DNA from: Hydrotalea sp.
GTDB taxonomy: Bacteria > Bacteroidota > Bacteroidia > Chitinophagales > Chitinophagaceae
Assembly: GCA_027364735.1 (NCBI GenBank)
Contig: DAHXOT010000053.1
Span: forward strand, 1-49,474
DNA: 49,474 nt
Reading direction: 5' to 3'
In this document: one piece after another, positions 8,282-16,078 of the stretch
Layout: each line of letters opens with the position of its first letter
How positions within the stretch are numbered: the first letter of the stretch is position 1
Notes under the pieces: generated by a model
The model's input: only the letters and a program-made list of their open reading frames with translations
Told to the model about the DNA's origin: nothing
The model's database searches: none
Translations under genes and position numbers: made by a program

Positions 8282-9652
8282 ATGGCTACAGTTAACAGAG
8301 AAAATATTGGTTTATTAAACGACAAAATAACCGTTACACTATCGAAAGATGATTATTACGGAAACTTTGAACAGAGTTTAAAAAAGTATGCAAAAACTGC
8401 TAATATTCCCGGATTTAGAAAAGGAATGGTACCATCAAGCTTGGTGAAAAAAATGTATGGCCAAAGTGTATTTACCGATGAAGTATTACGCACTGTGGAA
8501 AAATCGCTAACCGATTATTTAACCAACGAAAAATTGGAAATCTTTGCTCAACCGCTGCCATTAAATAATGATGCCAGAGCATTAGATATGAACAATCCTA
8601 CTCACTACGATTTTTCATTTGAGGTTGGTTTAAAGCCCGAATTTACAATAGACTTAAACAGTTTAAAAGCCACTCGCTATAAAGTATCCATAACCGAAGA
8701 AATGATTAATGAAGAAGTTAGTCGTTTACAAACTCGTCATGGAAAGTTAACCGAACCCGAAATAGCAGATAATGAAGAAAATGTTTTAAACGTAAAGTTC
8801 ATTGAGTGCGATAAAGATGGTAACGAAATTGCAGGTGGAATTACAAAAGATAATTCTTTATTAATAAAATATTTTGCCCCAGATTTTCGTAAAAATTTAT
8901 TAGGTAAGAAAAAAGATGATTCAATTGTTTTACAATTAAACAAAGCTTTTGAAGACAAAGAATTGGATGTTATGATAACTGATTTAGGTTTAAATAAAGC
9001 CAATAGCGATAATGCCGATAAATATTTTAAACTGATTATTACAAAACTTGGTTTAGTAAATAAAGCCGAATTAAATAACGAATTCTTCATAGCAGTTTAT
9101 CCTAATAAAGAAATAAACACAGAAGCCGAATTTCGTACAGCTATTAAAGAAGAAATTGAAAATTATTATGCAGCTCAAAGTAGAAATCAAATACACGACC
9201 AAATATATCATCACTTATTAGATAATACGAAAATTGAATTTCCTCAAAATTTCTTAAAAAGATGGTTACAAACCGGAGGCGAAAAACCCAAAACTGCCGA
9301 AGAAGCCGAAAATGAATATCCAAATTTTGAAGATCAATTAAAATGGACATTAATTTCAACTAAACTAACTACAGATAATAATATTGAAGTAAATCCGGAT
9401 GATATTCGTGATTTTGCAAAACAACAATTATTTCAATACATGGGTGGGCAATTGGGAAGTTTATCCGACAATCAACAATGGGTAGATGATTATGCCAACA
9501 GAATGATGCAGGATAAGAAATTTGTTGAAGAAAGTTATCATCGTATCAGTACCGAAAAAATGTTTAGCAACTTAGAACTTAAGGTATCTGCTATTGAAGA
9601 AGAAATAAGTGCAGAAGATTTTGCAAGTAAACTGCACCACCATCATCATTAA
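8282..9652 (+). CDS. tig: Trigger factor (ribosome-bound chaperone)
   Basis: Chaperone that binds the ribosome exit tunnel and shields new chains. The 456-residue protein has the ribosome-docking signature GFRKGMVP at 44-51. The middle region is divergent and lacks clear FKBP-type prolyl isomerase motifs, and the C-terminal part is long and helical, as in other Bacteroidota members. The C-terminus ends in five histidines (KLHHHHH), an unusual natural tail that may bind metal. The ATG is 25 bp after the tRNA-Leu, with no terminator seen between them, so the mRNA may be released by 3' processing of the tRNA. A TAAATTTTG sequence in that gap resembles a -7 box with one extra base, so a separate start is possible. 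A bidirectional terminator follows. Confidence 0.93.
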   Translation: MATVNRENIGLLNDKITVTLSKDDYYGNFEQSLKKYAKTANIPGFRKGMVPSSLVKKMYGQSVFTDEVLRTVEKSLTDYLTNEKLEIFAQPLPLNNDARALDMNNPTHYDFSFEVGLKPEFTIDLNSLKATRYKVSITEEMINEEVSRLQTRHGKLTEPEIADNEENVLNVKFIECDKDGNEIAGGITKDNSLLIKYFAPDFRKNLLGKKKDDSIVLQLNKAFEDKELDVMITDLGLNKANSDNADKYFKLIITKLGLVNKAELNNEFFIAVYPNKEINTEAEFRTAIKEEIENYYAAQSRNQIHDQIYHHLLDNTKIEFPQNFLKRWLQTGGEKPKTAEEAENEYPNFEDQLKWTLISTKLTTDNNIEVNPDDIRDFAKQQLFQYMGGQLGSLSDNQQWVDDYANRMMQDKKFVEESYHRISTEKMFSNLELKVSAIEEEISAEDFASKLHHHHH

Positions 9653-9671
9653 AAAAATATTTCTATACACT

Positions 9672-9705
9672 AAAAATGCCACACTCTAAAAGCGTGGCAT
9701 TTTTT
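9672..9705. terminator. Bidirectional terminator between tig and queD
   Basis: The hairpin ATGCCAC (9676-9682) with GTGGCAT (9694-9700) is flanked by A-tract on the left and T-tract on the right, so it can serve both converging genes. The related sequence ATGCCACACTTTAAA occurs in the hairpin after hemL. Confidence 0.85.
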
Positions 9706-9720
9706 ATTAAACATATTTTC

Positions 9721-10128
9721 TTATCCAAAATATTCCACAAACGATCTGTGCGATTCAAATAGTTTTACACAATGCATTTGCACTCCTTCCGGAAGTTTAG
9801 GTGCTAATAATTTCCAAATTTCTATTGCTAAAACTTCTGCACTGGCCATTTTCCCTTGCATAAAATCAACATCTAAATTCAAATTTTTATGGTCTAACCT
9901 CGCAATTACATACTCACGCATTAATTTTCCTAAATCTTTTAAATTCATCACAAAACCCGTTTCAGGATCTATTTCTCCTTTTACCGTTACATACAAATCG
10001 AAATTATGACCATGCCAATTTTCATTAGCACAACCTTCAAAAATTTCTTCATTTTTTTCCTTACTCCATTTTGGATTATACAATTTGTGTGCAGCATTAA
10101 AATGCTCTAACCTTGTTAAATATACCAT
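9721..10128 (-). CDS. queD: 6-carboxytetrahydropterin synthase / 6-pyruvoyl-tetrahydropterin synthase family
   Basis: Zinc enzyme acting on dihydroneopterin triphosphate. In most bacteria it makes 6-carboxytetrahydropterin for queuosine (7-deazaguanine) synthesis. Zinc ligands are H14 (FNAAHKL), H39 and H41 (NWHGHNF). Catalytic residues are C33 (GCANEN), D79-H80 (ARLDHKNLN) and E125 (LFESH). The 135-residue length is slightly above the usual 120. It stands alone and faces the tig terminator, with the futalosine genes on the other side. The QueD role is favoured over a pterin-cofactor role because that is the common bacterial function; the sequence cannot settle it. Confidence 0.88.
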   Translation of the reverse strand: MVYLTRLEHFNAAHKLYNPKWSKEKNEEIFEGCANENWHGHNFDLYVTVKGEIDPETGFVMNLKDLGKLMREYVIARLDHKNLNLDVDFMQGKMASAEVLAIEIWKLLAPKLPEGVQMHCVKLFESHRSFVEYFG

Positions 10129-10148
10129 CGCGTCATTTCATTTTGCCG

Positions 10149-10179
10149 CAAAGGTAATGTTTGAGAATTAAAATGAAAA
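10149..10179 (-). promoter_or_regulatory. Promoter of queD
   Basis: On the minus strand, TTTC (10179-10176), a 19-bp spacer and TACCTTTG (10156-10149) fit the Bacteroidota consensus with an exact -7 box and one mismatch in the -33 box. It lies 20 bp upstream of the queD ATG. Confidence 0.6.
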
Positions 10180-10255
10180 TGCATTTGAATTTTGCAGAAC
10201 TCATTTTCAAACCCGACCTTTACAGCTCTTCCCTAAACCAATAAATTTTAATTAT

Positions 10256-10924
10256 ATGAAAGTGGTTGTAACTGCAGCAACTACAGGAGAATGGATGCCT
10301 GCTTTATTAAATATTCCCGACTTATATACCAGCAATAGCCATCGGTTTAAAGTTTTATTTCATCAAAGTGGTGTTGGCATGTTAGCCTCAGCCGTTAATT
10401 TAACCTGCTTAGCCATTAACGATAAGCCGGATTTTATTATTCAAATGGGCATTGCCGGTGCTTTTGATAAAAAAATTAATTTGGGTAAAGTAGTAGCGGT
10501 AAAACACGAAATGTTAGGCGATATGGGAGTAATTGAAGAAAATAAATGGAAAGATATTTTTGATTTAAAATTAGAAAAAAGCAGCTACCACCCTTTTGAA
10601 AAAAGAAAATTAACCAATCAGTTCTTAGAAAAATTTAATTTACTGAAATTGGCTGAAGTAAATGCAGTTACAGTGAATGAAATAACCACACACCCCGATC
10701 GTATAAATCAACTAATTAAAAAATACGAACCATCAATTGAGTCGATGGAAGGAGCTGCCTTACATTATGTTGCCAAAGAATTTAATATTCCTTTTATACA
10801 ACTAAGAGCAATTAGTAATTATGTTGGAGAAAGAAATAAAAATAATTGGAAACTACCAGAAGCAATTGATAACCTCAATCAAATGGTACTAAAGTTTATT
10901 GATAAATTATATAAACTTGCATAG
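10256..10924 (+). CDS. mqnB: Futalosine hydrolase MqnB
   Basis: Hydrolase that removes the nucleobase from futalosine in the futalosine route to menaquinone. The 222-residue protein belongs to the nucleoside phosphorylase fold: GVGMLASAVNL near 40, IIQMGIAGAF near 60-70 and the substrate-binding SMEGAALHYVAKEFNIPF near 161-178, where the SMEGAA glutamate contacts ribose. It is followed by mqnD, a later step of the same pathway, which supports MqnB over a methylthioadenosine nucleosidase. No mqnA, mqnC or mqnE is in the window. The gene is divergent from queD across 127 bp. Confidence 0.88.
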   Translation: MKVVVTAATTGEWMPALLNIPDLYTSNSHRFKVLFHQSGVGMLASAVNLTCLAINDKPDFIIQMGIAGAFDKKINLGKVVAVKHEMLGDMGVIEENKWKDIFDLKLEKSSYHPFEKRKLTNQFLEKFNLLKLAEVNAVTVNEITTHPDRINQLIKKYEPSIESMEGAALHYVAKEFNIPFIQLRAISNYVGERNKNNWKLPEAIDNLNQMVLKFIDKLYKLA

Positions 10925-10980
10925 TTTTTAAGGACCAATTGATTTACTATTCACTAAGCTATAATCTAAATAATTCAACC

Positions 10981-11820
10981 TTGAAATATACACTCGGATT
11001 TTCACCTTGTCCTAACGATACGTTTATTTTTGATGCTTTGGCTAATCATAAAATTGATACAGAAGGATTAGACTTTGAAATATTTTTAGAAGATGTTGAA
11101 ACGCTTAACCAATGGGCATTAGAGGAAAAGTTAGACTTTTCGAAAGTTAGTTATGGCGTATTACCATTGGTATTAGAAAAATACCTTGTTTTAAACAGCG
11201 GCGGAGCTTTGGGAAAAGGCGTAGGCCCATTATTAATTACAAAATCAGCAGTTGGCAATGAATGGACTGTAGCTAATAAAAGCATTGCAATACCCGGAGA
11301 AAACACCACTGCTCATCTATTATTTTCATTAGCCTATCCACAGGCAAAAAACAAAATATTTACAACATTTAATGAAATTGAAGATGCGGTTTTGCACGAA
11401 ACAGTAGATGCCGGAGTAATTATTCATGAGAACCGATTTACCTACCATTTAAAAGGTTTACACAAAGTGGTTGATTTAGGTGAATATTGGGAAAGAAGTG
11501 TACATGCACCATTACCATTAGGAGGCATTATTGCAAAAAGAAATCAGCCTACTACATTAAGTATAAAAGTAGATAACTTAATTAAACAGAGTGTATTGTA
11601 TGCCTATCAACACCATCATAAAGAACTATCTAACTATGTGCAATGCCATGCACAAGAAATGAGTGAAGATGTAATGCGTCAACACATTAACTTATACGTA
11701 AATAATTATTCTATTAATTTAGGCGATGAAGGTAAAAAAGCAATAAATCAATTACTAAACGTATATCACCAATTACATCCTGAAATAAAACGTAGTGAGA
11801 ACAATATTTTCATCAGCTAA
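10981..11820 (+). CDS. mqnD: 1,4-dihydroxy-6-naphthoate synthase MqnD
   Basis: Converts cyclic dehypoxanthine futalosine to 1,4-dihydroxy-6-naphthoate, the ring precursor of menaquinone. The periplasmic-binding-protein-like fold is recognisable from the N-terminal LGFSPCPNDTFIFDAL motif and LDFSKVSYGVLPLVL. No in-frame ATG precedes the conserved start. TTG at 10981 gives MKYTLGFSPCPNDTF, which matches the family N-terminus; another TTG at 10939, preceded by AAGGA, would add 14 residues. I chose 10981 on family alignment, but the upstream one cannot be excluded. The 3' end overlaps the converging photolyase gene by 8 bp. Confidence 0.9.
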   Translation: MKYTLGFSPCPNDTFIFDALANHKIDTEGLDFEIFLEDVETLNQWALEEKLDFSKVSYGVLPLVLEKYLVLNSGGALGKGVGPLLITKSAVGNEWTVANKSIAIPGENTTAHLLFSLAYPQAKNKIFTTFNEIEDAVLHETVDAGVIIHENRFTYHLKGLHKVVDLGEYWERSVHAPLPLGGIIAKRNQPTTLSIKVDNLIKQSVLYAYQHHHKELSNYVQCHAQEMSEDVMRQHINLYVNNYSINLGDEGKKAINQLLNVYHQLHPEIKRSENNIFIS

Positions 11821-13126
11821 TCTTTTGCAAAATTTCTGCATACGCCTGCAAACATCTTGCACGAGCTTTCTCATGTATCACAATGGACTGAGGATATTGA
11901 AAAGAATCTAATTCCGGTACCCATTTTCGAACATACTGCAAATCTTTATCGAATTTTTTTGTTTGCAATAATGGATTAAATATGCGAAAATAAGGTGCTG
12001 CATCACAACCACTACCTGCCGCCCATTGCCAACCGCCATTATTTGAAGCAAAATCAAAATCGAGTAACTTTTTAGCAAAATAAGCTTCACCCCAACGCCA
12101 ATCAATTAATAAATGTTTCACTAAAAAAGAGGCAACAATCATTCTAACTCTATTATGCATAAATCCGGTTTCGTTCAACTCTCTTATACCTGCATCAACA
12201 ATTGGATATCCGGTTTTTCCTTCGCACCACAATTTAAATTCGGTTTCATTATTACGCCAATTAATTAAATCGTACTGCCTTTTAAAAGCCAATCCTTGAT
12301 TAATGTGAGGAAAATGCCAAAGAATCATTTGATAAAAATCTCTCCATATTAATTCGTTCAAAAAAACTTCATTTAACTGCAAAGCTTTTGCAGCCAATTG
12401 CCGAATACTGATTGTTCCAAAACGCAGATGCACACTAAGTTTAGACGTTCCATTAAGTGCCGGATAATTTCTGAGATCGGAATATTTTTTTATACTGCTT
12501 TCATCAATAATTGCAGCAGGAATTTCTGCATCAGATGGAATAAACCCAAAATCATTTATGGCTACAATTTTTTTGGGTTGTTGCTTATAAAAATTATAAA
12601 AATATTTTTCAGTAGGATAGGTTTGCAAAAAAAAGGAACTTAACTTCTCTTTCCACTTTCTGCTATATGGCGTAAACACTGTATAAGGCATTCCATCATT
12701 CTTCACTATTTCATCTTTTTCAAAAATCACCTGATCTTTAAATAGTTGTAGTGTTGCATGGTGTTTAACAAGCAATTGCTCAATTGCTACTTCTCTATCT
12801 TTAGCATATTGTTCATAATCAGAATTAGCAAAAACTTTTTCTATTATATAGTTTAGTAATAATTTTTCAAATGCTTCAATAGGTGTTGCATACATAATTT
12901 CGAAACTACTGCCCAATGCAACCAATTGCTGTTGTAATGTTAGTAAAACAGAATAAATAAAGTTTACTCGCTTATCGGTTTTATCTTCTAATCTGTCTAA
13001 AATATTTTTATCAAATATAAAAATGGGTACAACAGGATTTTTATCAATTAAAGCATAATATAATGCAGTGTTATCTTGCAAACGCAAATCGCGTCTAAAC
13101 CACATAATATTAACAACAGGTTTCAT
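11813..13126 (-). CDS. phrB: Deoxyribodipyrimidine photolyase (cryptochrome/photolyase family)
   Basis: Light-driven FAD enzyme repairing cyclobutane pyrimidine dimers. The N-terminal antenna domain starts MWFRRDLRLQDNTALYYAL. The C-terminal FAD domain shows TSKLSVHLRFGTIS, ELIWRDFYQMI, TGYPIVDAGIREL, HNRVRMIVASFLVKHLL and SNNGGWQWAAGSGCDAAPYF, the core FAD- and DNA-binding motifs of class I enzymes. The ATG at 13126 gives 437 residues; an upstream TTG (13147) adds seven non-conserved residues. It is followed on the same strand by nothing close, and preceded by the class IV aminotransferase gene 39 bp upstream, so the two may be cotranscribed. A cryptochrome or (6-4) activity is possible but less likely. 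Confidence 0.9.
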   Translation of the reverse strand: MKPVVNIMWFRRDLRLQDNTALYYALIDKNPVVPIFIFDKNILDRLEDKTDKRVNFIYSVLLTLQQQLVALGSSFEIMYATPIEAFEKLLLNYIIEKVFANSDYEQYAKDREVAIEQLLVKHHATLQLFKDQVIFEKDEIVKNDGMPYTVFTPYSRKWKEKLSSFFLQTYPTEKYFYNFYKQQPKKIVAINDFGFIPSDAEIPAAIIDESSIKKYSDLRNYPALNGTSKLSVHLRFGTISIRQLAAKALQLNEVFLNELIWRDFYQMILWHFPHINQGLAFKRQYDLINWRNNETEFKLWCEGKTGYPIVDAGIRELNETGFMHNRVRMIVASFLVKHLLIDWRWGEAYFAKKLLDFDFASNNGGWQWAAGSGCDAAPYFRIFNPLLQTKKFDKDLQYVRKWVPELDSFQYPQSIVIHEKARARCLQAYAEILQKIS

Positions 13127-13164
13127 TGAGAGTTTTGTAAAGAACAATTTGAAAGTAAAAAGGT

Positions 13165-14010
13165 TTAGAAATATAATGGTACAATAAACTTATTGTGTAG
13201 TTGCTTAGAAATTGTAAAATTATATTTAGTATTTCTTATTTCTTTTACCCAACGAATACCATACACAGAGTTTGTAAAAAAAACTTCTGATGCTTGCAAT
13301 ACATCTTCTATTGTCAATGGTTTTTCTTCAAAAGGAATATTATTTTCTTTGAGAGATTTTAACAAGTATTTACGTAACACTCCCGAAATACATCCTTCCG
13401 ACAAAGGAGGAGTTTTAATAATGTTATTTTCAACAATAAATATATTGGCAAGTGTTGAATCGGCAACTCGGTTTGAAGTGTTTAAAATAATTGCATCATT
13501 AAGTTTATTTTCTTTGGCCCATAAAGCAGCCATTGTATAACATAAAAAATTATTGGTTTTCAAATGCGAGAAAGTATCATAACTTTTTTTTGCTTGCCAA
13601 TAAAAATCAACTGTTAAGCCATTTTCATTAAAATTATTGTTCATCGAATTTAAGTCCCATGTTTGAATTACGTAATTAGGAAAATGATTTTCAACATCAT
13701 AAAGTCCTCCATTCCCACGTGCAATTGTTATACGCACTCTGGCTGCTTTTTTATGCTTATTTTTTTTAGAGAGTTCAATAATTTCATCCCTAAATTGATG
13801 AGAAATAAAAAAGTTAGGTTTATTAAATTGAAGTATTTGAAGTGAAATAAATAGGCGTTCCCAATGATAGGCTTCTAAAATAATTTTACCGTTCAAGATT
13901 TTCAAAGTTTCAAAACATCCATCACCATATCGAAAAGAATGATTATCGGCATAAATAATTGGTTTATCATTCTTGAGTACCTTTCCATTAAAATTAATAA
14001 AGGATTCCAT
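13165..14010 (-). CDS. Class IV aminotransferase, likely aminodeoxychorismate lyase
   Basis: PLP fold-type IV enzyme. The family includes aminodeoxychorismate lyase (PabC, folate synthesis), branched-chain and D-amino acid aminotransferases. Visible motifs are YADNHSFRYGDGCFETLK near the N-terminus, the PLP lysine in HLKTNNFL, NRVADSTLANIFIV and EGCISGVLRK. The 281-residue size and the FRYGDGCFET opening favour a PabC-like lyase, but no pab genes are nearby, so no symbol is given. ATG at 14010 is used; a TTG at 14040 would add ten residues. The gene is divergent from the Nif3-like gene with only 46 bp between them. Confidence 0.78.
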   Translation of the reverse strand: MESFINFNGKVLKNDKPIIYADNHSFRYGDGCFETLKILNGKIILEAYHWERLFISLQILQFNKPNFFISHQFRDEIIELSKKNKHKKAARVRITIARGNGGLYDVENHFPNYVIQTWDLNSMNNNFNENGLTVDFYWQAKKSYDTFSHLKTNNFLCYTMAALWAKENKLNDAIILNTSNRVADSTLANIFIVENNIIKTPPLSEGCISGVLRKYLLKSLKENNIPFEEKPLTIEDVLQASEVFFTNSVYGIRWVKEIRNTKYNFTISKQLHNKFIVPLYF

Positions 14011-14056
14011 AAAGTTTGCATTTAATTTATCAATAAACAAGTAAAAAACATGCTAT

Positions 14057-15154
14057 ATGAAGTTGAAACAAATTATTGAAAAGTTAGAAAATATTTCATC
14101 ACCTTTTTTTCAGGAAACGTATGATAATTGTGGATTATTAATTGGCAACGAAGCATGGGATTGTTCGGGAATATTATGCACACTTGATGTAACAGAAGAT
14201 GTTGTGAAAGAAGCTATAAAAAATAATTGCAACTTAATTGTTACACATCACCCTATTATTTTTAATTCTATAAAAAAAATTAATTACCATAATTACATTG
14301 AAAAGTGCATAATCCTTGCTATAAAAAATGATATTGCCATTTATGCCATTCATACCAATTTAGACAATATTATAACAGGCGTTAATGATGTAATAGCCCA
14401 AAAATTAAATTTAATAAATAAAAGAATTTTATTGCCGAAAACAAATACGCTAAAAAAGCTTTTCACATTTGTACCAATAGCTTACGCTAATAAAATAAAG
14501 TCGGCACTTTTTGAAGCAGGAGCCGGAAATATTGGCAATTATTCGGAATGCAGTTTTGGTGTAGAAGGAATTGGCACTTTTAATGCAAATACTACCGCTA
14601 AGCCCTTTATTGGCGAAATTGGAAAACAACAAGAAGAAAAAGAACTAAAAATTGAAGTGGTTTTTCCAACTTACCTCGAAAAAAATATAGTAACTACTTT
14701 ATTAAAAGTACATCCCTACGAAGAAGTGGCGTACGATATTATTGAACTAAGTAATACAAACAGTTCTGTGGGAAGTGGATTAATTGGCGAGTTACCTGAA
14801 GCAAAAGACGAGCAACTGTTTTTACACCAAATTAAAGCTGCATTTGGGTTACAAGTTATAAAACACACTGAATTATTATATAAAAACGTTAAAAAAGTAG
14901 CCATTTGTGGAGGAGCTGGCAGTTTTTTAATAAAAAAAGCATTAGCCGCTGAAGCCGATTTTTTTATTACTTCGGATATAAAATACCACGAATTTTTTGA
15001 TGCCGAAAGTAAAATGGTAATTGCCGATATTGGACATTGGGAAAGCGAACAATTTACACCCAATTTATTGGTTGAAATTTTACGGGTAAATTTCCCTACT
15101 TTTGCCGTCCTTAAAAGTAATGTACATACAAACCCGGTGAGGTATTTTATATAA
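14057..15154 (+). CDS. Nif3-like dinuclear metal centre protein
   Basis: Member of the NIF3/YqfO family, hexameric toroids with a two-metal site and often annotated as GTP cyclohydrolase I type 2 homologues, although the function is unsettled. The 365-residue protein is the long form with a PII/CutA-like insert in the middle (about residues 130-235). Metal ligands are visible in VTHHPIIF, AIHTNLDN and, near the C-terminus, DIGHWESEQF. The start follows the divergent aminotransferase gene closely. The coiled-coil zinc-ribbon gene follows 100 bp later, a neighbour pairing that I believe is common in Bacteroidota but did not check. Confidence 0.88.
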   Translation: MKLKQIIEKLENISSPFFQETYDNCGLLIGNEAWDCSGILCTLDVTEDVVKEAIKNNCNLIVTHHPIIFNSIKKINYHNYIEKCIILAIKNDIAIYAIHTNLDNIITGVNDVIAQKLNLINKRILLPKTNTLKKLFTFVPIAYANKIKSALFEAGAGNIGNYSECSFGVEGIGTFNANTTAKPFIGEIGKQQEEKELKIEVVFPTYLEKNIVTTLLKVHPYEEVAYDIIELSNTNSSVGSGLIGELPEAKDEQLFLHQIKAAFGLQVIKHTELLYKNVKKVAICGGAGSFLIKKALAAEADFFITSDIKYHEFFDAESKMVIADIGHWESEQFTPNLLVEILRVNFPTFAVLKSNVHTNPVRYFI

Positions 15155-15254
15155 GAACGGAAAAAATAGACTAAGAATAATAAGTTACCAGAGGAAAAAA
15201 CAGTATAAAATACTAAACCGATAACCAATAAATCATAAATCTTTAATTGATATT

Positions 15255-16013
15255 ATGGCAACAATTAACAAAGAATATTCCGTTGAGGAAAAATTAGTTG
15301 GCTTAATTAAGCTTCAAAAAATTGATAGCAAATTAGATGAATTTGAGATTTTAAAAGGAGAATTACCTATTGAAGTAAGTGATTTAGAAGATGAAATTAC
15401 AGGCTTGCATAGCCGACGTACTCGTGTAGAAGAAGAAATTAATGGCATTAGCGAATTTATTGAAAGCAAAAAAAATGCTATTAAAGAAGGTGAAGCAATG
15501 GTAAAAAAGTATGAGAAACAAACCGAAAACGTAAAAAACAGTCGCGAATTCGAAGCACTTTCTAAAGAAACTGAAATGCAACAATTAGAAATTAAGCTTT
15601 GTGAAAAACACATTCGTGATGCAAATGAAGAATTAGCCGAAAAAGCAAAACTATTAGAATCGGTTAAAAAGCAAATTACCAGTAAAGAAGGTGTTTTAAC
15701 TCATAAAAAAAGTGAACTGGAAAAAATTATTGCAGATACCGAAAAAGAAGAAAAACATTTTAAAAAATTAAGCGATGCAGCACGCGAAAACATTGATGAT
15801 CGCTTATTGTATAGCTACGATCGTATTAGAAAAAGCTATCACAATGGCTTATCGGTAGTTCCTGTTGAACGTGATGCTTGTGGAGGCTGTTTTAACGCCA
15901 TACCTCCTCAACGCCAAAGCGAAATTCGCTTGCACAAAAAAGTAATTGTTTGTGAAAACTGTGGAAGAATTTTAGTTGATAGCGATTTAAACGACAGTAT
16001 TGAAGTTAAATAA
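15255..16013 (+). CDS. Coiled-coil protein with C4 zinc ribbon
   Basis: A 252-residue protein with a long heptad-rich coiled coil (about residues 10-185, very rich in E and K) and a C-terminal zinc ribbon with two CxxC pairs, CGGC and CENC, separated by about 20 residues (DACGGCFNAIPPQ ... VIVCENCGRILV). This is the architecture of the DUF164/zf-RING_7 family, members of which occur in many bacteria and may bind nucleic acid. No enzyme motif is present. It is followed by a strong hairpin terminator. Biological role unknown. Confidence 0.85.
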   Translation: MATINKEYSVEEKLVGLIKLQKIDSKLDEFEILKGELPIEVSDLEDEITGLHSRRTRVEEEINGISEFIESKKNAIKEGEAMVKKYEKQTENVKNSREFEALSKETEMQQLEIKLCEKHIRDANEELAEKAKLLESVKKQITSKEGVLTHKKSELEKIIADTEKEEKHFKKLSDAARENIDDRLLYSYDRIRKSYHNGLSVVPVERDACGGCFNAIPPQRQSEIRLHKKVIVCENCGRILVDSDLNDSIEVK

Positions 16014-16034
16014 ATACTTAACACATATTTTTAT

Positions 16035-16066
16035 AAATAAGGACTTTCAAATGAAAGTCCTTATTT
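16035..16066. terminator. Strong hairpin terminator, 12 bp before next ATG
   Basis: A perfect 14-bp stem, AAATAAGGACTTTC (16035-16048) with GAAAGTCCTTATTT (16053-16066), has an AAAT loop and a T-rich tail. It ends 12 bp before the ATG of the TPR gene, leaving little room for a separate promoter. Confidence 0.85.
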
Positions 16067-16078
16067 ATTTTCGATACA

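Noticed and set aside
9630-9652. His-tail of trigger factor as cloning artefact
   Set aside because: The flanking DNA is natural chromosome with a native terminator and no vector sequence.
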